From Oceaniglobus roseus (GTDB taxonomy: Bacteria; Pseudomonadota; Alphaproteobacteria; Rhodobacterales; Rhodobacteraceae), in NCBI RefSeq assembly GCF_002869745.1, contig NZ_PNOS01000001.1:248001-312000 (forward strand): 64,000 nucleotides of DNA, in the 5' to 3' direction. Of this stretch, positions 18,801 through 27,240 are shown in pieces. The first letter of the stretch is position 1. Each line of letters begins with the position of its first letter. A program made the position numbers and the translations under genes. The notes below the pieces were generated by a model. It was not told where the DNA came from. It saw only the letters and a list, made by a program, of their open reading frames with translations, and did no database searches.

Positions 18801-18920
18801 CTGACGCTGATCTTCATTCCCTCGCTCTTCACCGTCATCAACGGGCTCAGCGACCGGGGCGGGCGGCTGATGCGGCGGGGTCTCAGGCTGAACCGGCCTG
18901 CGGACGCCGCGGCCGAATAG
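15864..18920 (+). CDS. RND multidrug efflux pump permease (HAE1-like)
   Basis: A 1018-residue proton-driven exporter with 12 expected membrane helices and two large periplasmic loops. TM1 (FLVLCVVGLYSFFSLPVTRFPNIDVP) is typical, the GxxxDDAIVEIENIVR motif carries the paired proton-relay aspartates Asp399-Asp400, and the second half ends with GIVTKNAIMLVEF and the TTIAMAAGMMPSALAIG repeat. It closely fits the group annotated as AcrB/MdtB/CusA-like drug pumps; lack of a methionine-rich channel argues against a copper pump. It works with the upstream adaptor, with which it shares a 4-base overlap. Substrates cannot be deduced. Confidence 0.94.
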   Translation: MNMSTWAIRSPVPSIAAFLVLCVVGLYSFFSLPVTRFPNIDVPIVTVSVAQAGAAPSELVTQVTKPIEDSISSITGVKHITSNVTDSSSVTTVEFELETDSDRALNDVKDAVAKVRSDLPDSITEPQIQRLDVTGEAIMTYAVSDPTRSIEDLSWFVDEVLKRELQGVSGLGTITRLGGADREIKVELDPQRLMALGISAASISRQLSATNIDLGGGRGDIGGTEFSIRALGGATTLDQLRSTPLAVGDGRTVRLSDVGLVVDGPAETRSFAALNGQPVVAFGVFRATGASDLSVAEAVQDRLADVTAEYPDVQVTLIENTTDYTEGNYHSAMDTLYEGAALAILVVLLFLRNWRATLITAVALPLSIIPTFMVMNLLGFSLNTVSLLGITLVTGILVDDAIVEIENIVRHINMGKPAYEATEEAASEIGLTVIAISFTIVAVFAPVSFMSGIAGQYFRQFGLTVAVAVLFSLLVARLITPMMAAYLLKDAPHAEEKDGFIMRGYMRILGWTLRNRTITMLIGLLVFAGSIYSATLLPTTFIPNADEGRAQITVELPPGATIEETRALTDEISRRAHKVAEVQNVFVQGGTDSVNTARVTVTLGDKDSRERTQFQIEDDLKREMAGIPDARINFLAGNGQRDVTIVVLGEDPEQVAEAADRLDRQMRDLPALRNVSNAASLERPEVRITPKPQIAADLGVTASDLATTIRILTIGDTDANLAKFNIDGRRIPIVVRVAEEQRNNLEQLQGQRINTATGLSVPITTVADISLSNGPSSIQRYDRQTQVKLEADLAPGAVLGPALEQINTSPAVTDLPPGVSIKPSGDAEVMGEVFASFGAAMGAGILMVYVVLVLLFGSFITPFTILMSLPLSIGGAILALYVTGNAIGLSVVIGFLMLMGIVTKNAIMLVEFSIEAMKEGKTQFEAMKDAGHKRARPIVMTTIAMAAGMMPSALAIGAGGEFRAPMAVAVIGGLLLSTLLTLIFIPSLFTVINGLSDRGGRLMRRGLRLNRPADAAAE

Positions 18921-19010
18921 CGCCAGCCGCGGGCGGCCCGCCTTCACGCTCTGCCTCCGATTGCGGCGTTTGCCTGCACCCCCGGCGTTTTCCGCCGCAT
19001 CGGTACGGGA

Positions 19011-19021
19011 TTGTCGGACAA
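19011..19021. promoter_or_regulatory. Candidate GntR/FadR-type operator
   Basis: TTGTCGGACAA is a perfect 11-base palindrome 77 bases before the first ABC gene. The YTGTCNGACAR form matches the operator style of the FCD/FadR subfamily of GntR regulators, and such a regulator is encoded at the end of the same gene cluster. A perfect -35 hexamer TTGACA (19027-19032) starts five bases after it, but no convincing -10 follows at 16-18 bases. Confidence 0.55.
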
Positions 19022-19043
19022 CACCATTGACAGGGCCGCGAGG

Positions 19044-19070
19044 TCTGAACCAATCTGCGAATGGTTCAGA
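19044..19070. promoter_or_regulatory. Perfect 9-bp inverted repeat before the peptide ABC operon
   Basis: TCTGAACCA (19044-19052) and TGGTTCAGA (19062-19070) are exact reverse complements separated by nine bases, ending 17 bases before the chosen start codon. It may be a second operator, or a hairpin in the mRNA leader limiting access to the ribosome site GGAG (19074-19077). Confidence 0.5.
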
Positions 19071-19087
19071 ACGGAGCAGCCGCACGC

Positions 19088-20113
19088 ATGACCCAGCCCC
19101 CGCGGACGACGCCGGAGACGGCCCCTGCCGACAGCCCGGTCCTTCGCCTCGGCGCGCTCGAGGTCGGCTTTCGCGGCCAGCCGGTGAACGTGCTCGACGG
19201 GGTCGACCTCGAGGTGTCGGCGGGCGAGATCCTGTGTGTCGTCGGCGAATCGGGCTGCGGCAAGAGCGTGTCGGCCATGGCGCTGATGGGTCTGCTGCCC
19301 CCGGCGCACACGCGGATTTCCTCAGGTAATCTGACATTTGACGGCGAACAGTTCGACCTTACCCGGCAGACCCTGCCGCCCCGGTTGCGCGGCGGTCGGA
19401 TGGCGATGATCTTCCAGGAGCCGATGAGTTCGCTGAACCCCGCCTTCCGCATCGGCGACCAGATCGCCGAGTCGGTGTTGCAGCACCAGGGCGGGACCCA
19501 CGCCTCGGCCATGGCCCGGGCGCTGGAGATGCTGCGCCGCGTGGGCATCCCGGCGCCGGACCGGCGGCTGAAGGAGTACCCGCACCAATTGTCCGGTGGT
19601 ATGCGCCAGCGGGTGATGATCGCCATGGCGCTGGCCAACGATCCGCAACTCCTGATCGCGGACGAGCCGACGACGGCCCTCGACGTCACCATCCAGGCCC
19701 AGATCCTCGACCTGATCCGCGAGCTGCGCGACAGCCTCGGCATGGCCTGCCTGATGATCACCCACGATCTCGGCGTCGTCGCCGAGATCGCCGACACCGT
19801 CGCCGTCATGTACGGCGGGCAGGTCGTGGAGAGGGGGCCCGCCGCCGCGGTCTTCGAGAACCCGCAGCACCCCTACACCATCGGGCTGATCTCCGCCGTC
19901 CCGCGCCTGGACGCGCCGGGCGGCCGCCTGGCGACCGTCCCGGGCTCGGTGCCGCCCATCGCGGCGATGCCGACGGGCTGCCGCTTCCGCAACCGCTGCC
20001 CCTTCGCGGCCGACATCTGCGCCGGGAAGCCGCCCCTCGCGGTGCAGGACGGCGGCCATGCGGTCGCCTGCCACTTCGCGCCGCTGGAGCAGAACCTGGA
20101 GGTGGTGGCATGA
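19088..20113 (+). CDS. Peptide ABC transporter ATP-binding protein (DppD/OppD type)
   Basis: A 341-residue ATPase that powers uptake by the permease pair encoded downstream. It has Walker [10 protein letters not shown]-loop [10 protein letters not shown], signature LSGGMRQR, Walker [14 protein letters not shown] and switch TTHD-type MITHDLG. The C-terminal oligopeptide extension carries the Cys cluster [15 protein letters not shown], a feature of the OppD/DppD C-terminal region. The ATG at 19088 is preferred over one at 19061 because GGAG lies 10 bases upstream and the extra residues have no family similarity. It overlaps the next ATPase gene by ATGA. Confidence 0.93.
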   Translation: MTQPPRTTPETAPADSPVLRLGALEVGFRGQPVNVLDGVDLEVSAGEILCVVGESGCGKSVSAMALMGLLPPAHTRISSGNLTFDGEQFDLTRQTLPPRLRGGRMAMIFQEPMSSLNPAFRIGDQIAESVLQHQGGTHASAMARALEMLRRVGIPAPDRRLKEYPHQLSGGMRQRVMIAMALANDPQLLIADEPTTALDVTIQAQILDLIRELRDSLGMACLMITHDLGVVAEIADTVAVMYGGQVVERGPAAAVFENPQHPYTIGLISAVPRLDAPGGRLATVPGSVPPIAAMPTGCRFRNRCPFAADICAGKPPLAVQDGGHAVACHFAPLEQNLEVVA

Positions 20114-21210
20114 CCGGAACCATCCTCAAGGCCACGAACCTCACCAGGCACTTCGGCGGCGGCGGCTTCCTGTCGGAAACGGCCCCGGTGCGCGCCGTCG
20201 ACGGCGTCTCGCTCGACATCCGCAGGGGCGAGACCTTCGCGATCGTCGGCGAATCCGGCTGCGGCAAGTCCACGCTCGCCCGGCTGCTGATGCGGCTCCT
20301 GGCCCCGACCTCCGGCACGGTGGAGTTCGACGGGGCCGAGGTCACGACCCTCGAAGGCAACCGCCTGCGCGACCTGCGCCGCGACATGCAGTTCATCTTC
20401 CAGGATCCGTTCTCCTCGCTCAATCCGCGGCTGACGGTCGGCCGCCTCGTCGGCGAACCGCTCGAAGTGCACCGCCCCGACCTCTCCGCCCGGCAGCGGC
20501 GCGAGAAGGTGGCCGAGCTGCTGACCCAGGTCGGGCTCCTGCCCGACCACATGTCCCGCTTCCCGCACGAGTTCTCGGGCGGACAGCGACAGCGCATCGG
20601 CATCGCCCGCGCCCTCGCCTCGGGTCCGAAGCTCATCATCGGCGACGAACCGGTGAGCGCGCTGGACGTCTCGGTGCAGGCGCAGATCATCAACCTTCTC
20701 GGCGACCTCGGACGCGACCTGGGCCTGACCCTCGTCATCATCGCCCACGACCTCGCCGTGATCCGCCACATGAGCGACCGCGTCGCCGTCATGTACCTTG
20801 GCAAGATCGTCGAGACCGGCCCCGCCGCCGAGGTGTTCGACAGCCCGCGCCATCCCTACACGCAGGCGCTGCTTGCCTCGATCCCCTCGCCGGAGACCCG
20901 CAGCGAAGGCCGCAAGGCCCGCGTGCAGGGCGAGATGCCAAGCCCCACGGCGCCCCCGCCCGGCTGCCGCTTCCACACCCGCTGCCCCCACGCGCAGGAG
21001 GATTGCCGGACCGTGGAGCCCAAGCTGGAAGACCCCGGGACCGGCGCCCATCCCGTCGCCTGCCACCACTGGCAGGGCATCGCCGCCGCCACCGGCGCGC
21101 AGGCGGTGCCGAAACCGCGCAACGAAACGGCCGAGGCGCGCTTCGCCCTCTACCGCGCCGCCACGGAGGGCGCGCGGCTTGAAAAGACCAAGAAGACCGA
21201 AACGACCTGA
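20110..21210 (+). CDS. Peptide ABC transporter ATP-binding protein (DppF/OppF type)
   Basis: The second ATPase of the importer, 366 residues. Walker [11 protein letters not shown]-loop [11 protein letters not shown], signature FSGGQRQR, Walker [14 protein letters not shown] and IIAHDLAV are all intact. Its C-terminal extension repeats the cysteine motif [15 protein letters not shown]. The tail ends in a lysine-rich stretch ([10 protein letters not shown]). It pairs as a heterodimer with the preceding ATPase. Its start overlaps that gene's stop by four bases, and the binding-protein gene begins 15 bases later. Confidence 0.93.
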   Translation: MTGTILKATNLTRHFGGGGFLSETAPVRAVDGVSLDIRRGETFAIVGESGCGKSTLARLLMRLLAPTSGTVEFDGAEVTTLEGNRLRDLRRDMQFIFQDPFSSLNPRLTVGRLVGEPLEVHRPDLSARQRREKVAELLTQVGLLPDHMSRFPHEFSGGQRQRIGIARALASGPKLIIGDEPVSALDVSVQAQIINLLGDLGRDLGLTLVIIAHDLAVIRHMSDRVAVMYLGKIVETGPAAEVFDSPRHPYTQALLASIPSPETRSEGRKARVQGEMPSPTAPPPGCRFHTRCPHAQEDCRTVEPKLEDPGTGAHPVACHHWQGIAAATGAQAVPKPRNETAEARFALYRAATEGARLEKTKKTETT

Positions 21211-21225
21211 CAGAGAGGAAACCAG

Positions 21226-22752
21226 ATGCCACATCTCAAGACTGCCCTCCTCGGCACCCTGCTCGGGGCCACCGCCATGGGCCTTGCCGCGGGCGCGGTA
21301 GAGGCCAAGGACCTGCGCATCGCGCTGCAATCCGACGCCGACGTGCTGGACCCCGACCAGTCCCGCACCTTCGTGGGCCGGATCGTCTATACCTCGCTCT
21401 GCGACAAGCTGGTGGACATCACCCCCGACCTCGAGATCATCCCGCAGCTCGCGACCGAGTGGACGACGGCCGAGGACGGCAAGTCGATCACCATGAAGCT
21501 GCGCGAGGGCGTGACCTTCCACGACGGCACCCCCTTCAACGCCGAGGCCGTGGCGGCCAACATCGACCGCTCGCAGAACCTTGAGGAATCGCGCCGGAAG
21601 TCCGAGCTGGCCTCGGTCACCGGGACGGAGGTGCTGGGCGAGTACGAGATCAAGCTGAACCTCTCGGCCCCCGACGCGACCCTGATGGCGCAGCTGGCCG
21701 ACCGGGCCGGCATGATGATCTCTCCCACCGCCGCCGAGGCCGCGGGCGCCGATTTCGGCAACAACCCCGTCTGCTCGGGTCCGTTCAAGTTCTCCGAGCG
21801 GGTGGCCCAGGACAAGATCGTGCTGACGAAGTTCGACGACTACTGGAACGCCGACGAATACCACTTCGACAGCGTCACCTTCCTGCCGATCCCCGACACC
21901 ACGGTGCGTCTCGCCAACCTCCAGTCCGGCGACATCGACATGCTCGAGCGTCTGGCGGCGACCGACCTCGCGCAGGCCGAGGCGGATCCGAACCTGACCG
22001 TGGAAAGCGCCGTCTCGCTCGGCTACCAGGGCGTGACCTTCAACGTCGACAACGGCGCCAAGGGCGACAACCCCTGGGGCAACGACAAGCGCCTGCGCCA
22101 GGCCTTCAGCGCCGCCATCGACCGCGAGGCGATCAACCAGGTGGTGTTCGAGGGCTCGGCCGCGCCCGGCAACCAGCCGTTCCCGCCGAACTCGCCCTGG
22201 TACGACCAGGACTATCCCGTGCCCGCCCGCGACGTCGAGAAGGCGAAGGCGCTGCTGGCCGAGGCGGGCTTCGCCGACGGCATCGACCTGGAGGTGCAGG
22301 TGCCCAACACCAACGTGCCGCTCCAGCTGATGCAGGTGATCCAGGCGATGACGGCCGAGGCGGGGATAAACATCTCGCTCGTCTCCAAGGAATTCGCCAC
22401 GCTGCTGTCGGACCAGACCGCGGGCGACTATACCGCCAGCCAGATCGGCTGGTCGGGGCGCGTCGATCCCGACGGCAACATCCACCAGTTCGTGACCACG
22501 GACGGCGGCATCAACGACAGCCACTTCTCGAACCCCGAGGTCGACGCCGCGCTGAACGAGGCGCGGACGCTGGCCGACACCGCGGCGCGGAAAGAGAAGT
22601 ACAACGCGGCGATGGACGTGCTGATGGACGAGATGCCCATCGTCTATGTCTATCACGAGAAGTGGATCTGGGCGCTGAACTCGAAGCTGAAGGGCTTCAC
22701 CCCCTATCCCGACGGCATGATCCGCCTCGAAGGCGTCACCTGGGAAGAGTGA
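21226..22752 (+). CDS. Peptide ABC transporter substrate-binding protein (SBP family 5)
   Basis: A 508-residue periplasmic binding protein. The signal peptide (about 1-27, LLGTLLGATAMGLAAGAVEA) has no lipobox cysteine, so it is soluble. Family-5 motifs include LDPDQSRTFVGRIVYTSLCDKLVDI, the FHDGTPFNAEAV signature and SDPDGNIHQF-type WSGRVDPDGNIHQF. Such proteins bind di- or oligopeptides, nickel-histidine complexes or glutathione; the gamma-glutamyltransferase-like gene downstream makes gamma-glutamyl compounds or glutathione an attractive ligand. The GAGGAAAC ribosome site and the signal peptide support this start. Confidence 0.92.
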   Translation: MPHLKTALLGTLLGATAMGLAAGAVEAKDLRIALQSDADVLDPDQSRTFVGRIVYTSLCDKLVDITPDLEIIPQLATEWTTAEDGKSITMKLREGVTFHDGTPFNAEAVAANIDRSQNLEESRRKSELASVTGTEVLGEYEIKLNLSAPDATLMAQLADRAGMMISPTAAEAAGADFGNNPVCSGPFKFSERVAQDKIVLTKFDDYWNADEYHFDSVTFLPIPDTTVRLANLQSGDIDMLERLAATDLAQAEADPNLTVESAVSLGYQGVTFNVDNGAKGDNPWGNDKRLRQAFSAAIDREAINQVVFEGSAAPGNQPFPPNSPWYDQDYPVPARDVEKAKALLAEAGFADGIDLEVQVPNTNVPLQLMQVIQAMTAEAGINISLVSKEFATLLSDQTAGDYTASQIGWSGRVDPDGNIHQFVTTDGGINDSHFSNPEVDAALNEARTLADTAARKEKYNAAMDVLMDEMPIVYVYHEKWIWALNSKLKGFTPYPDGMIRLEGVTWEE

Positions 22753-22825
22753 CGCCGACCGGGCCGCGCCGTCTTCGGCGCGGCCCCCCCCTTCTCTGCC
22801 CCCCGCGTCCCCGCAGGAGCCTGAC

Positions 22826-23770
22826 ATGCTGCGCTATATCCTCCGCCGCGCGCTGATCGCGATCCCGACGATCCTGCTGATCTCGGTCTTCGTCTTCTCG
22901 CTGCAGAAGCTTCTTCCGGGCGATCCGGTGCTGGCCATGGCGGGGGAGGAACGCGATGCCGCGACGCTGGAGTTCCTGCGCGAGAAGTACCACCTGAACG
23001 ACCCGATCCCGGTGCAGTATTTCAACTGGATCGGCAACGCCGTGCAGGGCGACCTCGGCATGTCGCTCCGGACCCGCCAGCCGGTGACCGAGCTGATGGC
23101 CGAGAAGCTGCCGGTCACGATCCAGCTTGCCGTCATGGCGATGATCTTCGCGCTGCTGATCGGGATACCGGCGGGGATACTGTCGGCCGTGAAGAAGGGA
23201 ACCGTCACCGATTACGTCGCCAACGTGGTGGCGCTGTCCGGCCTGTCGATCCCGAACTTCTGGCTGGGGATCATGCTGATCCTGCTGGTCTCGGTGAAGT
23301 GGCAGTGGCTGCCCGCCTCGGGCTATGTCCCGCTGTCCGAGGATTTCGCGCAATCGGTGAAGACCATGCTGATGCCGGCCTTCGTGCTGGGAACCGCGCT
23401 GGCCGCGACACTCATGCGGCATACCCGTTCCGCGATGCTGGGCGTGCTCAGCGCCGACTACGTCCGCACCGCCCGCGCCAAGGGACTGGCGGAGCGCCGC
23501 GTGGTGCTGAAGCACGCCTTCCGCAACGCGCTGACCCCCATCGTCACCCTGACGGCGCTCCTGTTCGGAGAACTCGTGGCGGGCGCCGTGCTGACCGAGC
23601 AGATCTTCACCATCCCCGGCTTCGGCAAGCTGGTGGTCGACGCCGTGTTCAACCGCGACTACGCCGTGGTGCAGGGGATCGTGCTGGTCACCGCGATCGG
23701 ATTCATCGCCATGAACCTCCTGGCCGACGTGCTCTACGTCGTGCTGAACCCGCGGCTGAGGGGGCAGTGA
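22826..23770 (+). CDS. Peptide ABC transporter permease (DppB/OppB type)
   Basis: A 314-residue inner-membrane permease with six expected helices, the first at about 9-29 after MLRYILRRALIAIPT. The EAA loop contacting the ATPases is visible as DYVRTARAKGLAERRVVLKHAFRNALTPI, and the family motif GELVAGAVLTEQIFTIPGFGKLVVDAV follows. It forms the translocation pore with the DppC-type subunit, whose start is one base after this stop. AGGAG lies 7 bases before the start. Confidence 0.93.
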   Translation: MLRYILRRALIAIPTILLISVFVFSLQKLLPGDPVLAMAGEERDAATLEFLREKYHLNDPIPVQYFNWIGNAVQGDLGMSLRTRQPVTELMAEKLPVTIQLAVMAMIFALLIGIPAGILSAVKKGTVTDYVANVVALSGLSIPNFWLGIMLILLVSVKWQWLPASGYVPLSEDFAQSVKTMLMPAFVLGTALAATLMRHTRSAMLGVLSADYVRTARAKGLAERRVVLKHAFRNALTPIVTLTALLFGELVAGAVLTEQIFTIPGFGKLVVDAVFNRDYAVVQGIVLVTAIGFIAMNLLADVLYVVLNPRLRGQ

Positions 23771-23771
23771 C

Positions 23772-24665
23772 ATGACCGACGCCGCCACGCCTTCGACCAT
23801 CACCGGGGCCACCGACCCCGTCCTGTCCCGCCGCCCCGAAAGCCGCGCGTGGAAGAAGTTCCGCACCCACCGCAGCGCCGTCCTCGGCGGCATCCTGGTG
23901 CTGTTCTTCGTCGCCATCGCCGTCGCCGCCCCCTGGCTGCCGATCCCCGATCCGGCCGCCACCGACTGGGGCGCGGTCCGCAAGGCGCCCTCGGCCGCGC
24001 ACTGGCTGGGGACGGACGAGATCGGGCGCGACGTGCTGGCGCGGATGGTCTGGGGCGCGCAGGCCTCGCTTCTGGCCGGGGTGGTGTCGGTGGCGATCGC
24101 CGTGATCCTCGGCGTGCCCCTCGGGATCGTCGCGGGCTATTTCGGCGGCTGGACCGACGCCGTGATCTCGCGCTGCACCGAGGCGCTGCTGGCGGCGCCG
24201 TTCCTGATCCTCGCCATCGCGCTTGCCGCCTTCCTCGGGCCCTCGCTGACCAACGCGATGATCGCCATCGGCATCTCGGCCACCCCCGTCTTCATCCGCC
24301 TGACCCGCGGGCAGGTGCTGAGCATCAAGGCCGAGGACTATGTCGAATCCGCCCGGGCCATCGGCCTGCCGACGCCGAAGATCCTGTCGCGCTACATCTT
24401 CCCGAACGTGCTGCCACCGATCCTGGTGCAGGCCACGCTGACCATCGCCACCGCGATCATCGCCGAGGCGTCGCTGTCCTTCCTCGGCCTCGGCCAGCAG
24501 CCGCCCGCGCCAAGCTGGGGGTCGATGCTGAACACGGCGAAGAATTTCCTGAACCAGGCGCCGTGGATGGCGCTCTGGCCCGGCATCTCGATCTTCCTCG
24601 TGGTGCTGGGGTTCAACCTTCTGGGCGACGGGCTGCGCGATGCGCTCGATCCCCGCGAAAACTGA
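23772..24665 (+). CDS. Peptide ABC transporter permease (DppC/OppC type)
   Basis: A 297-residue partner permease. After a cytoplasmic N terminus with KKFRTHRSAVLGG comes the first membrane helix, then HWLGTDEIGRDVLARMVWGAQASL, which is the hallmark of DppC proteins. The EAA loop reads DYVESARAIGLPTPKILSRYIFPNVLPPI and is followed by EASLSFLGLGQQPPAPSWG. It completes the five-subunit importer. The gene is followed 28 bases later by the gamma-glutamyltransferase-like gene, in the same direction and presumably on the same transcript. Confidence 0.94.
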   Translation: MTDAATPSTITGATDPVLSRRPESRAWKKFRTHRSAVLGGILVLFFVAIAVAAPWLPIPDPAATDWGAVRKAPSAAHWLGTDEIGRDVLARMVWGAQASLLAGVVSVAIAVILGVPLGIVAGYFGGWTDAVISRCTEALLAAPFLILAIALAAFLGPSLTNAMIAIGISATPVFIRLTRGQVLSIKAEDYVESARAIGLPTPKILSRYIFPNVLPPILVQATLTIATAIIAEASLSFLGLGQQPPAPSWGSMLNTAKNFLNQAPWMALWPGISIFLVVLGFNLLGDGLRDALDPREN

Positions 24666-24693
24666 TTGCAGAACGGTACAATACGGAGCTTCC

Positions 24694-26484
24694 ATGTCTG
24701 ATTTCACCACCCGCCCCGAAATCCGCGGTACCTTCGGCGTCGCCGCCTCGACCCACTGGATCGCCTCGGCGGTGGGCTTCGGAGTGCTGGAGAAGGGCGG
24801 CAACGCCTTCGACGCGGCGGTGGCGACGGCGCTGACGCTGCAGGTGGTCGAACCGCACCTGAACGGACCCGCAGGCGACATGCCCGCGATCTTCCACTCG
24901 GCGAAGACCGGCAAGACCGAGGTGCTGTGCGCGCAGGGGGTGGCCCCCGCCGCCGCGACGGTCGAGCACTACACCGGGCAGGGCCTGACCCTGATCCCCG
25001 GCTCGGGTCTGCTGGCGACGGTGGTGCCGGGGGCCTTCGACGGCTGGATGCTGATGCTGCGCGACCACGGTACGATCACCCTGCGCGAGGCGCTGGCCCC
25101 CGCCATCGGCTATGCCCGCGACGGCCACCCGGTGCTGCCCCGCGTCGCCAACACCATCGCCGGGCTGAAGGACTATTTCGAAACCGAATGGCCCACCTCC
25201 GCCGCCGTCTGGACCCCGAACGGCGAGGCCCCCGCGCCGAACAGCCTGTTCAGGAACCCCGACTTGGCCCGCACCTACGAGCGGCTGGTCGAGGCGGGCG
25301 AGGCCGCGGGCGGCAGCCGGGAACAGCAGATCGACGCCGCGCGGAAGGAATGGCGCGAGGGCTTCGTGGCCGAGGCGATCTTCGACTACCTGAAGGACGC
25401 CGAGGTGATGGACGTCTCCGAAGCCAAGCACCGCGCCGTTCTGGCACCCGAGGACATGGCGAACTGGCAGGCGACCTACGAGCCGCCGCTCAGCTACGAT
25501 TACCACGGATGGACCGTCCACAAGACCGCGCCGTGGTCGCAGGGACCCGTCCTGCTGCAGGCGCTGGCGATCCTGAAACATACCGATATCGCGAACATGG
25601 ACCCCATGGGCGCCGATTTCGTCCATACCGTGATCGAGGCCATGAAGCTCGCCTATGCCGACCGCGAAGCCTATTACGGCGACCCGGCGCACAGCGAGGT
25701 GCCGATGGAGCACCTGCTCTCCGATGCCTACAACGCCGAGCGGGCGAAGCTGATCGGCGACAAAGCCTCGCTGGAGCAGCGCCCGGGCCGTGTTCCGGGC
25801 TTCGAGAAACAGGCCGACGCCTATATCGAGCGGGCGCAGCGCGATTTCGACGTCGGCCACGTCGCGGCGCAGGAGCCGACGATGTCGCACCTGACCGAGA
25901 AGCGCGGCGACACCGTGCATCTCGACATCATCGACCGCTGGGGCAACATGGTGGCCTCGACCCCCTCGGGCGGCTGGCTGCAAAGCTCGCCCGTGATCCC
26001 CGGCCTCGGCTTCCCGCTTAACTCCCGCGCGCAGATGTTCTGGCTGGAGCACGGTCTGCCCACCTCGCTTGCTCCCGGCCGCCGTCCCCGCACGACGCTG
26101 ACGCCGAGCCTGGCCGAGAAGGACGGCGCGCAGCTCGTCTTCGGCACGCCCGGGGGCGACCAGCAGGACCAGTGGCAGCTGGTCTGGTTCCTGCGCTTCG
26201 TCCACTCGGACATGAACATGCAGCAATGCATGGACGCACCGCTGTTCCACTCGATGCACTTCCAGGGTTCGTTCTTCCCGCGCGAGGTGAAGCCCGGCGA
26301 GATGATGCTCGAGCCGAACTTCGGCGAGGCGGTGATCGAGGAGCTTCGGGCCCGCGGCCACAAGGTGACGGTGGCCGAGCCCTGGACCGTGGGCCGCCTG
26401 ACCGCCGCCCTGCGCGAGGCCGACGGAACGCTCCGCGCCGCGGCGACCCCGCGGCTGATGCAGGCCTACGCGGTCGGGCGATGA
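24694..26484 (+). CDS. Gamma-glutamyltransferase family Ntn-hydrolase, apparently cytoplasmic
   Basis: A 596-residue member of the GGT family. These proteins self-cleave before a threonine that becomes the nucleophile and then attack gamma-glutamyl bonds or related amides. The likely nucleophile is Thr407 in GDTVHLDIIDRWGN, which aligns with the family motif T-T-H-x-x-V-x-D; the oxyanion-side motif PSGGWLQSSPVIPGLGFPLNSRAQMF follows. N-terminal motifs GGNAFDAAVATALTLQVVEP and GPAGDMPAIF match. Unlike classical periplasmic GGT there is no signal peptide, implying that imported substrates are processed inside the cell. Start chosen after CGGAG. True GGT versus a cephalosporin-acylase-like relative cannot be settled. 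Confidence 0.87.
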   Translation: MSDFTTRPEIRGTFGVAASTHWIASAVGFGVLEKGGNAFDAAVATALTLQVVEPHLNGPAGDMPAIFHSAKTGKTEVLCAQGVAPAAATVEHYTGQGLTLIPGSGLLATVVPGAFDGWMLMLRDHGTITLREALAPAIGYARDGHPVLPRVANTIAGLKDYFETEWPTSAAVWTPNGEAPAPNSLFRNPDLARTYERLVEAGEAAGGSREQQIDAARKEWREGFVAEAIFDYLKDAEVMDVSEAKHRAVLAPEDMANWQATYEPPLSYDYHGWTVHKTAPWSQGPVLLQALAILKHTDIANMDPMGADFVHTVIEAMKLAYADREAYYGDPAHSEVPMEHLLSDAYNAERAKLIGDKASLEQRPGRVPGFEKQADAYIERAQRDFDVGHVAAQEPTMSHLTEKRGDTVHLDIIDRWGNMVASTPSGGWLQSSPVIPGLGFPLNSRAQMFWLEHGLPTSLAPGRRPRTTLTPSLAEKDGAQLVFGTPGGDQQDQWQLVWFLRFVHSDMNMQQCMDAPLFHSMHFQGSFFPREVKPGEMMLEPNFGEAVIEELRARGHKVTVAEPWTVGRLTAALREADGTLRAAATPRLMQAYAVGR

Positions 26485-27236
26485 CGCTGTCCCTGCTCGT
26501 CCGTGACGGCGGGACCGGCGCGATCGGCGTGATCGTCGTCAGCCGCTCCTTCGCCTGCGGCGCGTTGGTGCCGCATGTCGGGGCGCGCGTGGCGGTGGCG
26601 AGCCAGGGGCTGTGGAACCCGGTCTGGGGAACCGAGGGGCGCCGGCGGATGTCGGAGGGGGAAACCGCCCGCGACCTGATCGCCGAGTTCTCCGCGCGGG
26701 ATGCGGGCCACGCCCGGCGACAGGTGCACATGATGGACGGGAAGGGCCGGTTTGCCGCGCATACCGGGGCCGGCTGCCTGCCCTGGGCGGGACACCTGAT
26801 CGCATCCGATCATTCGGTCGCGGGCGCGGTCCTTTCCGGTCCTGCCGTGCTGGAAGCGGTCTCGGACGCCTATTCCACCTCGCGGCACCTGCCGCTGGCC
26901 GAGCGGCTGATCTGGGCGATGCGGGCGGGCGAGGCCGCGGGCGGCTGCGATCTCAGGGGGCGGCAGTCGGCGGGTCTCGTGATCCACCGTCGCCAGGACC
27001 ACCCCTGGGTGGACCTGCGGGTGGACGATCACGCGCAACCGCTCGACGAGTTGGACCGGCTCTGGGACGTGGCGCAGGAACGCTACCTGGCCTGCACGCT
27101 GGCCATGGGCACGCGCGACAACTTCTCGGGCCTGACCGACCGTGCTCCGATCGAGGACGCCATCCTGCGCACGACCGCCGAGCGGCGCGCGGCGGGGCGC
27201 CTCAGCCGGTCCTGGGCAGTGGACGGGGAGGCGTGA
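26481..27236 (+). CDS. DUF1028 domain protein (Ntn-hydrolase-like fold)
   Basis: A 251-residue protein spanning one DUF1028 domain, recognised by the N terminus MTLSLLVRDGGTGAIGVIVVSRSFACGALVPHVG, the ASQGLWNPVWG segment, and GGCDLRGRQSAGLVI. The family has an Ntn-hydrolase-like fold and frequently neighbours peptidases and peptide transporters, but no activity is established. There is no signal peptide. It overlaps the GGT-family gene by ATGA, so the two are made together. The C-terminal segment after about residue 200 is a putative peptidoglycan-type extension in some relatives but is too short here to assign. Confidence 0.85.
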   Translation: MTLSLLVRDGGTGAIGVIVVSRSFACGALVPHVGARVAVASQGLWNPVWGTEGRRRMSEGETARDLIAEFSARDAGHARRQVHMMDGKGRFAAHTGAGCLPWAGHLIASDHSVAGAVLSGPAVLEAVSDAYSTSRHLPLAERLIWAMRAGEAAGGCDLRGRQSAGLVIHRRQDHPWVDLRVDDHAQPLDELDRLWDVAQERYLACTLAMGTRDNFSGLTDRAPIEDAILRTTAERRAAGRLSRSWAVDGEA

Positions 27237-27240
27237 TGCC

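Noticed and set aside
16740-19337. An 865-codon antisense frame over the RND pump
   Set aside because: It mirrors a well-supported pump gene; the product is Arg/His/Asp-rich with no family motif.
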